DNA of 64,000 nucleotides, from the NCBI GenBank assembly GCA_024235895.1, contig JACKLM010000003.1, forward strand, positions 558,001 to 622,000, in the 5' to 3' direction. Shown here one piece after another: positions 1 to 9,508 of this stretch. Under the pieces are notes generated by a model. It saw nothing but the letters and a program-made list of their open reading frames with translations, had not been told where the DNA came from and made no database searches. How positions within the stretch are numbered: position 1 is the stretch's first letter; every line of letters starts with the position of its first letter. The translations under genes and the position numbers were made by a program. Origin of the DNA: Burkholderiaceae bacterium (GTDB taxonomy: Bacteria; Pseudomonadota; Gammaproteobacteria; Burkholderiales; Burkholderiaceae_C).

Positions 1-990
<990 letters not shown>

Positions 991-1012
991 CGCATCGCGC
1001 TGGCGTGCCTCG

Positions 1013-3277
1013 TCAGAGCGCAGTCGTCGGCCCGAACGGGGCGGGCTCGTCGACACCGCCTCGAACGGCGCGCAGCGCGCGCTCGCGTACGGCGTCGTCG
1101 ATGTAGCGGGCGGGGCGGTCAGGCCGTGGCATGCGAGCCTGTCGCCGTTCCGGGCTGCCGCGGCGCGCAATCGAGGTGGGGCGCGTGGGCTTGGCCGCGA
1201 CCGCGACCTGGCTGTGGGCCGACGAGGGGGGCGATGCCCAGGGGCCGATGTCGGCGTTCGGTCCGATGGGTCCGATGGTGGGTCGCGGGGTCAGCAGCGC
1301 CACCGCCAGGATGGCTGCGGCACCGGCCGACCACGCGCCTCGCGGCCAGGCGGCGCCGGTCGACCCGCGCGCAGATGGCGCGGCGGCAGGGTGCGGGATT
1401 GCCGAGGCCTGCAACGCGGCGAAGTCCGCAGCGTGCGACGCCTGACGCAGGGTATGCGGCGGCTGCAGCTCCTCGCGCACGGCCAGCCAGGTGCGCCGGC
1501 GCAGCGCGCGGCCCAGGTCGTTGCGGCCGCTGAGCATCACCAGCGGGACGGCAAGAAGCAGCGGCAGCCCGATCGCCAGACCGGTGAGGTCCCAGCGTGG
1601 CGCCGTCTCCGCGCGCTCGGGCACGCCCACCATCAGCAGCGCACCGGCCGGCAGCGCCAGCAGCCCGACGCGCGCCAGCGCATCGCGCCACGACACGGCC
1701 TGGGCGTCGCGCGGCGGCGAGCGCCACTCCAGCTTCAGCCCGGTGAGGGCACCCAGCACGAACGCGCTGTGCGCCAGCATGCGCACCGGTGCCTGAAGCG
1801 CGGCCAGCAGCGCTTCCAGCGCGCTGCCGGCCAGCAGCATGCGCATGCCGCCGTGCGCGGACTGCTCGCCGCGAAGCAAGACCGCGGCCACACCCAGGGC
1901 GCGCGGCAGCAGCAGCACGGTCAGCGTCAGCATCCACAGCAGCGGGCCGGCCCAGGACGCGGTCGCGGCGTCGCGCGCCCACAGCCAGCCGCTGGCCAGA
2001 AGTGCCAGCCACAGCGGCGCCGAGACGTAGGACATCGCGCCGGTGAAGAACATCGCCCGGTGGGCCGGCTGCCAGCCCGGCTCGGCGATCAACCTCGCGT
2101 TCTGCAGGTTGCCCTGGCACCAGCGGCGGTCGCGCTGCAGCTCGTCGAGCAGGTTGGGCGGCGTCTGCTCCCAGCTCCCGCCCAGTGTCGGCAACACCCA
2201 GACCTCGTAGCCGGCGCGCCGCATCATCGCCGCCTCGACGAAGTCGTGCGACAGGATCGGCCCCGCCAGCCCGCCCCGGCCCGGAAGAGGCGCCATGCGG
2301 CAGTGCGCCATGAAGGGTGCGACGCGCAGGATCGCGTTGTGACCCCAGTAGTGGGAGTCCCCGAGCTGCCAGTACGCCATGCCGAGCGAGAGCAGGCGAC
2401 CGGTCACGCGGCTGGCGAACTGCTGCGCGCGCGCGTGCAGCGTGTCGTGGCCGACCGACTGGGGCAGTGTCTGCATGATGCCGGCACGCGGGTTGGCCTC
2501 CATCGTCCGCACCAGGCTGACCAGCGTCTCGCCCTGCATCGTGCTGTCGGCGTCGAGCACCACCATGTAGCGGTAATTGCGGCCCCAGCGGCGGCAGAAG
2601 TCGGACACGTTGCCGGCCTTGCGCTCGCTGCGCCGGCGGCGCACGCGGTAGAAGATCCGGCCTCCCGGGGCGCCCGGGCCCTGCGCGTCGGCATCGCCCA
2701 GCGATTCGCGCAGCGCGTGCCAGGCGGCAAGCTCGGCGCGGCGCAGCGCCGGGTCGGGCGTGTCCGACAGGATGTAGAAGTCGAACAAGGGCAGCGCACC
2801 GGTGGCTGCCAGCGACTGCGCGGTCGCGCGCAGGCCGCCGAACACGGTGGCGATGTCCTCGTTGCAGATCGGCATGATCACCGCGGTGCGCGCGCTGCGG
2901 GCGATCGGCGTTCCGGCCTCGGGGGCCACGGGCGCATGCGGGTCGCCGCGCAGCATGACCCAGGCGCCCATCGACGCCGTCACCAGCCCGATGCCGATCC
3001 AGGCCAGCAGCAGCGTGGTCAGGACCAGCGGCACCCCGGCCAGGCCCGCCGCTTGTCCGAGCCCCGCGGCCCCCGTGGCCAGTGCCAGCAGTGCGGCCAG
3101 CAGCACGCGGCGGCGCTGGCGCGCAGCGGCCATCCAGGCCGGTGCCGGCTCCGCGGGCTCAGCCGGGCCCCAGCGCAGGCCGGGCCAGGCAGCCAGCATC
3201 AGGCCTCGCCGCAGGCCGAACCAGGGGCGGGCGCGCATCGGCGCGCGAACGATGTCGGGGGCGGTGTGGGTGTTCAT
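1013..3277 (-). CDS. opgH: Glucans biosynthesis glucosyltransferase OpgH (MdoH)
   Basis: Inner-membrane family 2 glycosyltransferase that makes the beta-1,2-glucan backbone of osmoregulated periplasmic glucans. About 754 aa, somewhat shorter than the E. coli enzyme (847 aa). Two hydrophobic segments (about 57-110) precede the cytoplasmic catalytic domain, with IMPICNED, the metal-binding VLDADSTM, the HDFVEAAMMRRAGYEVW region and QRDRRWCQGN (the Q-R-W product motif). Further membrane helices and a basic, proline-rich C-terminal tail follow. The ATG at 3277 overlaps the opgG stop by 4 bp (ATGA), implying translational coupling. The same frame stays open upstream across opgG, but that part is not protein-like. 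Partner of OpgG. Confidence 0.95.
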   Translation of the reverse strand: MNTHTAPDIVRAPMRARPWFGLRRGLMLAAWPGLRWGPAEPAEPAPAWMAAARQRRRVLLAALLALATGAAGLGQAAGLAGVPLVLTTLLLAWIGIGLVTASMGAWVMLRGDPHAPVAPEAGTPIARSARTAVIMPICNEDIATVFGGLRATAQSLAATGALPLFDFYILSDTPDPALRRAELAAWHALRESLGDADAQGPGAPGGRIFYRVRRRRSERKAGNVSDFCRRWGRNYRYMVVLDADSTMQGETLVSLVRTMEANPRAGIMQTLPQSVGHDTLHARAQQFASRVTGRLLSLGMAYWQLGDSHYWGHNAILRVAPFMAHCRMAPLPGRGGLAGPILSHDFVEAAMMRRAGYEVWVLPTLGGSWEQTPPNLLDELQRDRRWCQGNLQNARLIAEPGWQPAHRAMFFTGAMSYVSAPLWLALLASGWLWARDAATASWAGPLLWMLTLTVLLLPRALGVAAVLLRGEQSAHGGMRMLLAGSALEALLAALQAPVRMLAHSAFVLGALTGLKLEWRSPPRDAQAVSWRDALARVGLLALPAGALLMVGVPERAETAPRWDLTGLAIGLPLLLAVPLVMLSGRNDLGRALRRRTWLAVREELQPPHTLRQASHAADFAALQASAIPHPAAAPSARGSTGAAWPRGAWSAGAAAILAVALLTPRPTIGPIGPNADIGPWASPPSSAHSQVAVAAKPTRPTSIARRGSPERRQARMPRPDRPARYIDDAVRERALRAVRGGVDEPAPFGPTTAL

Positions 3278-4791
3278 GGCTGCGGGGGCAGGGCGTAGGT
3301 CCAGGTTTCGGTGAGGGTGTCGTCGCCATGGCGCAGGAAGGCGCGCAATTCGACCGCCCGGTCGAGGCGGCGCTCGACGTCCAGCGTCATGCGCCAACCG
3401 GCCAGGGCGGGGTGATGCTCGGTACGCACGGCGACGATGCGCGAGTCGTCCTGGCTGCTGGCCACCGCCTCGACCGCTGCGTCGGGCGGCAACGCGGCCA
3501 ATGCCGGGCCGGCGAAGTCGACGTGGAACTGCAGGCGCTCGGGCGGTGGCGGCATCTTGCGGAAGCCGTGGCCGATCCGCGTCTGCACGACGCGTGCCGC
3601 GGGCGGGCCCGGCGGTTCGTCGCCGGCCCACAGGATGCGCCAGGCGATCTCCAGCGGCTGCCCCGGTGCCGGCGGCTGGGCCGGCACCCAGAACGCGGCG
3701 ATGTTGTCGTCCGCCTCGCTGGCCGCCGGCAGCTGCAGCAGTTCGACCCGGCCGGGGCCCCAGTCGCCGATCGGTTCGACCCACATGCTGGGGCGGCGCT
3801 GGTAGTGGGCCTCCAGATCCTCGTAGCTCTCGAAGCGCCGGTCGCGCTGCATCAGCCCGAAGCCGCGCAGGCCGGGCAGGGCGAACGAGGTCACGAACGG
3901 TCGCGCCGGCCGCGTCAGCGGGCGCCACAGCCACTCGCCGCTGGCGCTCGCCACCTGCAGGCCGTCGGCGTCGTGGATCTCGGGGCGGAAGTCGGCCCCA
4001 CCCGGGCCGGCGGGCGGCTGGTTCTCGCCGCCGAAGAACATGCTCGTCAGCGGCGCGAGGCCGAAGGTCGCCACCGGTGCGCGCAGGAACAGGCGCGCCT
4101 GGATGCGAACCTCGGTCATCGGGCCGGGCACGATCTCGAAGCGGTAGGCGCCGGTCGCGCGCGGGCTGTCGAGCAGCGCGTGGACGACCGCGCGTGTGGC
4201 ATCGGGCGCTGGCCGCTCGAGCCAGAAGCGGGTGAAGGCCGGGAATTCCTCGGCCTGGCCCGGCGGTCCGCCGGTGGTATCGATGGCCAGGCCGCGTGCC
4301 GACGAACCGTACCACTGGTCCTGGCCGATGGCGCGGAAGTAGCTGGCGCCGAGGAAGGCGACGACCTCGTCGAACACGTCGGCGCGGTTCATCGGGTGGT
4401 GCAGCCGGAAGCCAGCCACGGGCTTGGGAGTGGCGTCGTCGGTGGGTGGCTCCTGGCCGCGCTGAAAGTGCCCCTGCGTGAGCACGAGCGGGCGCGCGTG
4501 GCCGTCGACGATCTCGAACATCTCGACCGCCCGGCGGTGGTAGCTGCCGGTGGGGAAGAACTGGGCCTGGAAGGGCAGGCCCTCGGCGCGCCACAGCGCC
4601 CGCTCGGGGCGGAATCGCAGGTCGCGCCAGGCGTCGTAGCTGTCGGCGGCGGATGCCTCGGGCGCGGGCTGCCACGCTTGCCGGGCGAGCGCGCGGGCCT
4701 CGGTGGCGACGTCGTCGAGGCCGAACGCGGCGGCACCGGCGTACGCCAGTGCGCCGGCCGCTGCCAGGAGGGCATGGGTGATCGAACGCAT
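3274..4791 (-). CDS. opgG: Glucans biosynthesis periplasmic protein OpgG/OpgD
   Basis: Periplasmic protein needed to finish and branch osmoregulated periplasmic glucans made by OpgH. 505 aa. The N-terminus has a Sec-type signal (MRSITHALLAAAGALAYAGAAAFG, about residues 1-24, written here in full only as a description of positions). The mature part carries family blocks such as DLRFRPERALW, FFPTGSYHRR, GASYFRAIGQDQWYGSSARG and MFFGGENQP. It lies upstream of opgH with a 4-bp overlap, so the pair forms an opgGH operon transcribed leftward. The 188-bp gap to the divergent patatin gene should hold the promoter, but I could not identify one. OpgG and OpgD are paralogues, and the order opgG-opgH favours OpgG. 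Confidence 0.93.
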   Translation of the reverse strand: MRSITHALLAAAGALAYAGAAAFGLDDVATEARALARQAWQPAPEASAADSYDAWRDLRFRPERALWRAEGLPFQAQFFPTGSYHRRAVEMFEIVDGHARPLVLTQGHFQRGQEPPTDDATPKPVAGFRLHHPMNRADVFDEVVAFLGASYFRAIGQDQWYGSSARGLAIDTTGGPPGQAEEFPAFTRFWLERPAPDATRAVVHALLDSPRATGAYRFEIVPGPMTEVRIQARLFLRAPVATFGLAPLTSMFFGGENQPPAGPGGADFRPEIHDADGLQVASASGEWLWRPLTRPARPFVTSFALPGLRGFGLMQRDRRFESYEDLEAHYQRRPSMWVEPIGDWGPGRVELLQLPAASEADDNIAAFWVPAQPPAPGQPLEIAWRILWAGDEPPGPPAARVVQTRIGHGFRKMPPPPERLQFHVDFAGPALAALPPDAAVEAVASSQDDSRIVAVRTEHHPALAGWRMTLDVERRLDRAVELRAFLRHGDDTLTETWTYALPPQP

Positions 4792-4979
4792 GATGCGCCT
4801 TGGAAGCGCGCGCGGGCGCGCCGGTTTCGATGCGGGCAGGAACGTTGCCAGCCGTTACCCGGCCGACGGGCCAGCGCCCTCACGGGCGCGGGTCTCGAGG
4901 CTCCAGCGGAGCCGATGGCGCCGGCCCTCCAGCGAGCCGGGTGCCGACGGCTCGCGCGCCGCCGGTAGCATCCCCATCC

Positions 4980-6050
4980 ATGCGATCGATGCAAGTGTTC
5001 GCCGGCCCCCGCGCGCGCGCCCGGCTCCTGGAAGCCGGGCTGCGTGCGGACGATGTGCGGGCCGTCCCCGCGGCGGCCGGCGGGCCGAAGGGGCTGGTCC
5101 TCATCCCGCTGGACCGGCTGCTCTTCGGGCACTGGCTGCACCGCGCGGGCGGGATTGTGCACCTTCTGGGCGCGTCGATCGGCGCCTGGCGGATGGCCTC
5201 GGCCTGCCTGGGGGATGCCGATGTCGCGCTGGCGCGACTGGCCGAGGACTACATCACCCAGACCTACGAGCACGAGCCCGGCAGGCCGCCGCAGGCCTCG
5301 CACGTGTCGGCCGTCTTCGGCGCCAAGCTCGCCGAGCATTTCGGCGGCCGCGAGCACGAAATCCTGCGCCACCCGCGCTGGCGGCTGCATGTCTTCACCA
5401 GCCATGGCCGGCACCTGCTCGCGCGCCAGGGGCGCTGGCGCACGCCGCTGGGCTACGCGGGCGCGTTCTTCGGCAATGCGCTGCACCGGCGCGCGCTCGG
5501 TGGCTGGCTCGAGCGCGTGGTCTTCTCCGACCCGCGCGATGCGCTGCCGCTGCCGCTGGCGGACCTGCGCGGGCGGCAGGTCGCGCTGAGCACGGCCAAC
5601 CTGCAGCCGGCGGTGCTGGCGAGCTGCTCGATCCCGTTCTGGCTCGATGCCGTGCACGACATCCCGGGCGGTCCGCGCGGCGCCTATTGGGACGGCGGCA
5701 TCACCGACTACCACCTGCACCTGGACTACGCGGCGATCGCCGACGGCATCGTGCTGTACCCGCACTTCCAGCCGCGCATCGTCCCGGGCTGGCTCGACAA
5801 GCCCTGGACGCGCCGCCACCGCGCCAGCCGATGGCTGGACAACCTCGTCGTGCTCGCCCCGCACCCGGACTGGGTGCGGACGCTGCCGGGCGGCAAGCTG
5901 CCCGACCGCGGCGACTTCGAGGCCTATGGCGACGACGAGGCCGGGCGCCAGCGGGCCTGGCGCGCCGCACTGGCCCAGAGCCAGCGGCTGGCGGAGGATT
6001 TCGACCGGCTCGCACGCCAGGATTCGGTGCAGGCACTCCCGCTGCCCTGA
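4980..6050 (+). CDS. Patatin-like phospholipase family protein
   Basis: Probable serine lipid acyl hydrolase, about 356 aa. The nucleophile elbow GASIG is at residues 64-68 (Ser66), preceded by a glycine-rich oxyanion loop (AAAGGPKGL, 31-39). The dyad aspartate is in YWDGGITDYH near residue 240. No signal peptide or membrane segment is evident, so it is probably cytoplasmic. The frame is open further upstream from 4800, but that stretch is arginine/proline-rich and not protein-like. The ATG at 4980 was chosen because the conserved VFAGPRARARLL start follows directly; ATG 4989 is an alternative. It is divergent from opgG. The substrate is unknown. Confidence 0.85.
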   Translation: MRSMQVFAGPRARARLLEAGLRADDVRAVPAAAGGPKGLVLIPLDRLLFGHWLHRAGGIVHLLGASIGAWRMASACLGDADVALARLAEDYITQTYEHEPGRPPQASHVSAVFGAKLAEHFGGREHEILRHPRWRLHVFTSHGRHLLARQGRWRTPLGYAGAFFGNALHRRALGGWLERVVFSDPRDALPLPLADLRGRQVALSTANLQPAVLASCSIPFWLDAVHDIPGGPRGAYWDGGITDYHLHLDYAAIADGIVLYPHFQPRIVPGWLDKPWTRRHRASRWLDNLVVLAPHPDWVRTLPGGKLPDRGDFEAYGDDEAGRQRAWRAALAQSQRLAEDFDRLARQDSVQALPLP

Positions 6051-6150
6051 TCCCCGCCGCGGCGGCGGCCCGCGTCGATCAACCGATCGGCCACCTCGCG
6101 CGTTATCTCCCCGATGCCGCAGCCGTCGCGGCGACCGAGGAGAAGACCCC

Positions 6151-6603
6151 ATGTCCCGACGAATCGTCCTGCCGCTGGCGGCCGCCGCCGCGCTGCTCGC
6201 CGGCTGCGCCACGAACCAGGCCACGGTCGAGCGCATGCCACGCTACGACGCCGCGCCCAGCGTGTACGTGCAGCATGGGCGCGTGACCGCGATGGAATCG
6301 ATTGCCGGCCGCGGCTCGGCCAGCGGGGCGGGCGCGGTGGTCGGCGGTGTGGCCGGCGCCGTCATCGGCCGCCAGTTCGGCGGCTCCAGCGGCGGCAGGG
6401 ACCGCGGCACGGTCTTCGGCGCCCTGGCCGGCGCGCTGATCGGGCACGAGATCGAGAAGGACCAGACCGGCGCGCGCGACCGCGTCCGCATCACGGTCGC
6501 GGTCGACCGCGGCGGCACGCGCCAGTTCGAGGTCCGCGACCCGGGCGGGCTGCGGGTCGGCGACCGCGTTCGCATCGAGGGCGACCGGCTGATCCGGCTT
6601 TGA
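6151..6603 (+). CDS. Glycine-zipper 2TM-domain outer-membrane lipoprotein (SlyB/Pcp-like)
   Basis: Small lipoprotein of 150 aa. The signal peptide ends in the lipobox LLAGC with Cys19 as the lipidation site. Residues about 50-95 form a glycine zipper (GAGAVVGGVAGAVIGRQFGG and GALAGALIGHEIE), as in the SlyB/Pcp 17-kDa antigen family associated with the outer membrane. A short C-terminal beta-rich part (VRITVAVDRGG, FEVRDPGGLRVGDRVRIEG) resembles that of SlyB-like proteins. Purine-rich GAGGAGAAG lies just before the ATG and serves as the ribosome-binding site. It is followed by the thrS leader region. Its role is probably envelope integrity, inferred from the family only. Confidence 0.88.
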   Translation: MSRRIVLPLAAAAALLAGCATNQATVERMPRYDAAPSVYVQHGRVTAMESIAGRGSASGAGAVVGGVAGAVIGRQFGGSSGGRDRGTVFGALAGALIGHEIEKDQTGARDRVRITVAVDRGGTRQFEVRDPGGLRVGDRVRIEGDRLIRL

Positions 6604-6659
6604 CTAGAATCGGGGCTCCCGACCACTCCCGACAAGAGCACGGAAAGGCAGCACGGGTT

Positions 6660-6701
6660 ATGACACCGCGGACGTCGCGCATCACCTCCACCGGGTTCTG
6701 A
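6660..6701 (+). CDS. Candidate thrS leader peptide (13 aa, 4 Thr)
   Basis: Short open frame reading MTPRTSRITSTGF and then TGA, with threonine at positions 2, 5, 9 and 11 (ACA, ACG, ACC, ACC). It is preceded by a purine-rich AAAGG at 6644-6648, 11 nt before the ATG. It lies between the lipoprotein gene and thrS, about 50 nt before a strong intrinsic terminator that sits just upstream of thrS. Four threonines in 13 residues directly ahead of threonyl-tRNA synthetase is what a transcription attenuator would need. Ser and Ile codons are also present, so specificity for Thr is inferred. A weak -10-like TAGAAT is at 6605-6610 with no good -35. Expression has not been shown. Confidence 0.6.
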   Translation: MTPRTSRITSTGF

Positions 6702-6751
6702 AGACCCCGGCCGCGCCGTCACGCCCAGACATCCGCTGTCACCCCGAGACG

Positions 6752-6782
6752 AAAAGCGCGGTCCGCCACCGCGCTTTTTTGT
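6752..6782 (+). terminator. Intrinsic terminator upstream of thrS (attenuator terminator)
   Basis: A perfect 11-bp stem is formed by AAAAGCGCGGT (6752-6762) and ACCGCGCTTTT (6768-6778) with the 5-nt loop CCGCC. It is followed by a run of T to 6780 and then GTT. It is one of the clearest factor-independent terminators in the window. It lies 42 bp before the thrS start and after the candidate leader peptide, so it probably works as an attenuator rather than only ending the lipoprotein transcript. Confidence 0.85.
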
Positions 6783-6824
6783 TGCCTCGATGGCCTGGAC
6801 ACGGCCACCACGCAGGAGCTCCCG

Positions 6825-8732
6825 ATGATCCAGATCACATTGCCCGACGGCTCGGCGCGCCGTTACGACCATCCCGTCACCGTCGCCGAGGTCGCGGCGT
6901 CGATCGGCGCGGGCCTGGCCAAGGCCGCGCTGGCCGGCAAGGTCGACGACCGGCTCGTCGACACCAGCCACCGCATCGCCGCCGATGCGCGGCTGGCGAT
7001 CGTGACCGACAAGGACCCCGAGGGGCTGGAGCTGATCCGCCACTCGACGGCGCACCTGCTGGCCTACGCGGTCAAGGAGCTGTTCCCCGACGCGCAGGTC
7101 ACGATCGGCCCGGTGATCGACAACGGCTTCTACTACGACTTCGCGTACAAGCGCCCGTTCACGCCCGAGGACCTCGCCGCGATCGAGCAGCGCATGGCCG
7201 AGCTGGCGAGGAAGGACGAGCGCGTCGAGCGCCGCGTGCTGCCGCGCGACGAGGCGATCGAGCACTTCAAGCATCAGGGCGAGTTCTACAAGGCCGAGAT
7301 CATCGCCAGCATCCCGGCCGGCGAGGATGTCAGCCTGTACCGCGAGGGCGGGTTCGAGGACCTGTGCCGCGGTCCGCACGTGCCGTCCACCGGGCGCCTG
7401 AAGCACTTCAAGCTGATGAAGGTCGCCGGCGCCTACTGGCGCGGCGACCACCGCAACGAGATGCTGCAACGCATCTACGGCACGGCCTGGGCGAGCAAGG
7501 ACGATCTGCAGAAATACCTGCACATGCTCGAGGAGGCCGAGCGGCGCGACCACCGCAGGCTCGGCCGCGAGCTCGACCTGTTCCACCTCGACGAGCACGC
7601 GCCGGGGCTCGTCTTCTGGCACCCCAGGGGCTGGCTGCTGTGGCAGCAGGTCGAGCAGTACATGCGCGCGGTCTACCGCGACAACGGCTACCAGGAGGTC
7701 AAGGGCCCGCAAATCCTGGAAAGGACGCTGTGGGAGAAGACCGGCCACTGGGACAAGTACCGCGAGCACATGTTCACGACCGAGTCGGAGAAGCGCGACT
7801 ACGCGCTCAAGCCGATGAACTGCCCCGGCCACATCCTGATCTACAAGCAGGGCATCAAGAGCTACCGCGACCTGCCGCTGCGCTACGGCGAGTTCGGCCA
7901 GTGCCACCGCAACGAGCCCAGCGGCGGCCTGCACGGCATCATGCGCGTGCGCGGCTTCACGCAGGACGACGGCCACATCTTCTGCACCGAGGACATGATC
8001 CAGGCCGAGTGCGTGGCCTTCACCGCGCTGCTGCGCCGGGTCTACGCCGACTTCGGCTTCCACGAGATCCTGTACAAGGTCGCCACCCGGCCCGACGCGC
8101 GGATCGGCTCCGACGCGATCTGGGACAAGGCCGAGCAGGCGCTGATGGAAAGCTTGCGGGGCGCCGGCGTCGACTTCGCCGTCTCGCCCGGCGAGGGCGC
8201 GTTCTACGGCCCGAAGATCGAGTACACGCTGCAGGACGCGCTCGGCCGCGAGTGGCAGTGCGGGACGATCCAGGTCGATTTCTCGATGCCCGAGCGGCTG
8301 GACGCCGAGTATGTCGCCGAGGACGGCAGCCGCCGCCACCCGGTCATGCTGCACCGCGCGATCGTCGGCAGCCTCGAGCGCTTCATCGGCATCCTGATCG
8401 AGCAGCATGCCGGTGCGCTGCCGGTGTGGCTGGCGCCGCAGCAGGTGCTCGTGGCCTGCATCACCGACGAGCAGGCCGACTATGCCGAGGCTGTCGTGAA
8501 AACGCTGCAAAAACAAGGAGTTAGGGCGGCGGCTGATTTGCGCAACCAGAAGATCACGTATAAAATCCGCGAGCATTCGTTGCAGAAGGTTCCGTACATC
8601 CTCGTCGTCGGCGACAAGGAGAAGGCTGGCGGGACCGTTTCGGTGCGCGCACGCGGCAACAAGGATCTGGGCGCGATGCCGCTCGACGACTTCGCCAGGA
8701 AGCTCGCCGAGGACATCGCCCGCAAGGTCTGA
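6825..8732 (+). CDS. thrS: Threonine--tRNA ligase
   Basis: Charges tRNA-Thr with threonine in the cytoplasm. 635 aa, near the usual length. In order: TGS domain (1-62), editing/SAD domain (about 70-240, with the HSTAHLLAYAV motif), class II catalytic core (about 250-530) and anticodon-binding domain (from about 540). The zinc ligands are visible as Cys333 (MNCPGH), His384 (TQDDGHIF) and His510 (VMLHRAIVGS), matching C334/H385/H511 of E. coli. A Shine-Dalgarno AGGAG precedes the ATG. It is the first gene of the thrS-infC-rpmI-rplT-pheS-pheT-ihfA-merR run and sits behind a predicted attenuator. Confidence 0.98.
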   Translation: MIQITLPDGSARRYDHPVTVAEVAASIGAGLAKAALAGKVDDRLVDTSHRIAADARLAIVTDKDPEGLELIRHSTAHLLAYAVKELFPDAQVTIGPVIDNGFYYDFAYKRPFTPEDLAAIEQRMAELARKDERVERRVLPRDEAIEHFKHQGEFYKAEIIASIPAGEDVSLYREGGFEDLCRGPHVPSTGRLKHFKLMKVAGAYWRGDHRNEMLQRIYGTAWASKDDLQKYLHMLEEAERRDHRRLGRELDLFHLDEHAPGLVFWHPRGWLLWQQVEQYMRAVYRDNGYQEVKGPQILERTLWEKTGHWDKYREHMFTTESEKRDYALKPMNCPGHILIYKQGIKSYRDLPLRYGEFGQCHRNEPSGGLHGIMRVRGFTQDDGHIFCTEDMIQAECVAFTALLRRVYADFGFHEILYKVATRPDARIGSDAIWDKAEQALMESLRGAGVDFAVSPGEGAFYGPKIEYTLQDALGREWQCGTIQVDFSMPERLDAEYVAEDGSRRHPVMLHRAIVGSLERFIGILIEQHAGALPVWLAPQQVLVACITDEQADYAEAVVKTLQKQGVRAAADLRNQKITYKIREHSLQKVPYILVVGDKEKAGGTVSVRARGNKDLGAMPLDDFARKLAEDIARKV

Positions 8733-8802
8733 ACGCGGCCGGCGCGCCTTGTTTCGTTTTCGCGGTCCCGACAGCCTGGGGCTGCCTAGAGGGGTCTAAG
8801 CC

Positions 8803-9354
8803 ATCGCTACCAGCTTCATGGAACGCCGCGTGCCCAACGCGGAGCGCAAGCACCGGTTGAACCGGGAAATCATGGTGCCGCAGGTGCGGCTCAATGGGGT
8901 CGAGAACGAGCCGCTGGGCATCGTCGCGACACCCGATGCGCTCCGCATGGCGGGGGAACTGGACGTCGATCTGGTCGAGATCGCGCCGACGGCCACGCCG
9001 CCGGTGTGCCGGCTGATGGACTACGGCAAGTTCAAGTACCAGGAACAGAAGAAGGCCGCCGAGGCGAAAGCCAAGCAGAAGGTCATCGAGATCAAGGAGG
9101 TCAAGTTCCGTCCCGGTACCGACGAAGGCGACTACGCGGTCAAGATGCGCAACCTGCGCCGCTTCATCGCCGAGGACGGCGACAAGGGCAAGGTCACGCT
9201 GAGGTTCCGGGGGCGCGAGATCACCCACCAGGACATCGGCATGCGGCTGCTGGAGCGGATCCGCGACGAACTCGCCGATGTCGCCGTCGTCGAGCACATG
9301 CCGCGCCTCGAGGGGCGGCAGATGGTGATGATCCTGGCGCCCAAGCGCAAGTGA
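8803..9354 (+). CDS. infC: Translation initiation factor IF-3 with ATC start codon
   Basis: IF-3 binds the 30S subunit and controls initiator tRNA and start-codon choice. About 183 aa, with the N-domain (HRLNREIMVPQVRL), the basic linker (KYQEQKKAAEAKAKQK) and the C-domain (FRPGTDEGDYAVKMRNLRRF). The first ATG in frame is at 8818. However, AGAGGGG (8788-8794) lies 8 nt before an in-frame ATC at 8803 and 23 nt before that ATG, and a stop at 8797-8799 rules out a more distant start. ATC was therefore chosen. Rare AUU/AUC starts are a known autoregulatory trait of infC, because IF-3 discriminates against non-canonical starts. Confidence 0.9.
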   Translation: MATSFMERRVPNAERKHRLNREIMVPQVRLNGVENEPLGIVATPDALRMAGELDVDLVEIAPTATPPVCRLMDYGKFKYQEQKKAAEAKAKQKVIEIKEVKFRPGTDEGDYAVKMRNLRRFIAEDGDKGKVTLRFRGREITHQDIGMRLLERIRDELADVAVVEHMPRLEGRQMVMILAPKRK

Positions 9355-9456
9355 TGGGCCGGTGCCGGCGCCGCCGGCTGCGATAATCGTTAGCTTTTCG
9401 CCGCCGCGCCAGGGCTTGCGCGTCGGCGACAACCAGCCGCCCCAGGCCGGCCAAGC

Positions 9457-9476
9457 ACCGCGGCAGCTGCCGCGGT
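9457..9476 (+). promoter_or_regulatory. 20-bp palindrome in the rpmI-rplT leader
   Basis: Perfect palindrome ACCGCGGCAG/CTGCCGCGGT in the 154-bp gap between infC and rpmI, 33 bp before the rpmI start. No T-run follows, so it is not a normal terminator. In other bacteria rpmI-rplT is repressed by L20 binding an mRNA leader, and this hairpin is a candidate part of such a site; that role is inference. The same gap holds a -10-like GATAAT at 9382-9387, a possible internal promoter. Confidence 0.4.
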
Positions 9477-9508
9477 CGCCTGAGGGGGGCAGCCTACAAG
9501 GAGCCACC

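Larger units (their letters stand above)
6660..6782 (+). promoter_or_regulatory. Candidate transcription attenuator of the thrS operon
   Basis: The leader can fold in two exclusive ways. A 1:2 hairpin forms between CCGGG (6691-6695, the end of the leader frame) and CCCGG (6706-6710). The overlapping segment GGCCGCGC (6709-6716) can instead pair with GCGCGG(T)CC (6756-6764), which is the 5' arm of the terminator. A ribosome stalled at Thr9 or Thr11 (6684-6692) would cover the 1:2 partner and free 6709-6716 to act as antiterminator. The pairings are read directly from sequence; the mechanism is inferred by analogy with amino-acid biosynthetic and pheST attenuators. No T-box sequence is present. 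Confidence 0.5.

Noticed and set aside
6600..6825. T-box or Thr riboswitch upstream of thrS
   Set aside because: No T-box sequence or specifier-loop structure; the region matches a leader-peptide attenuator better.
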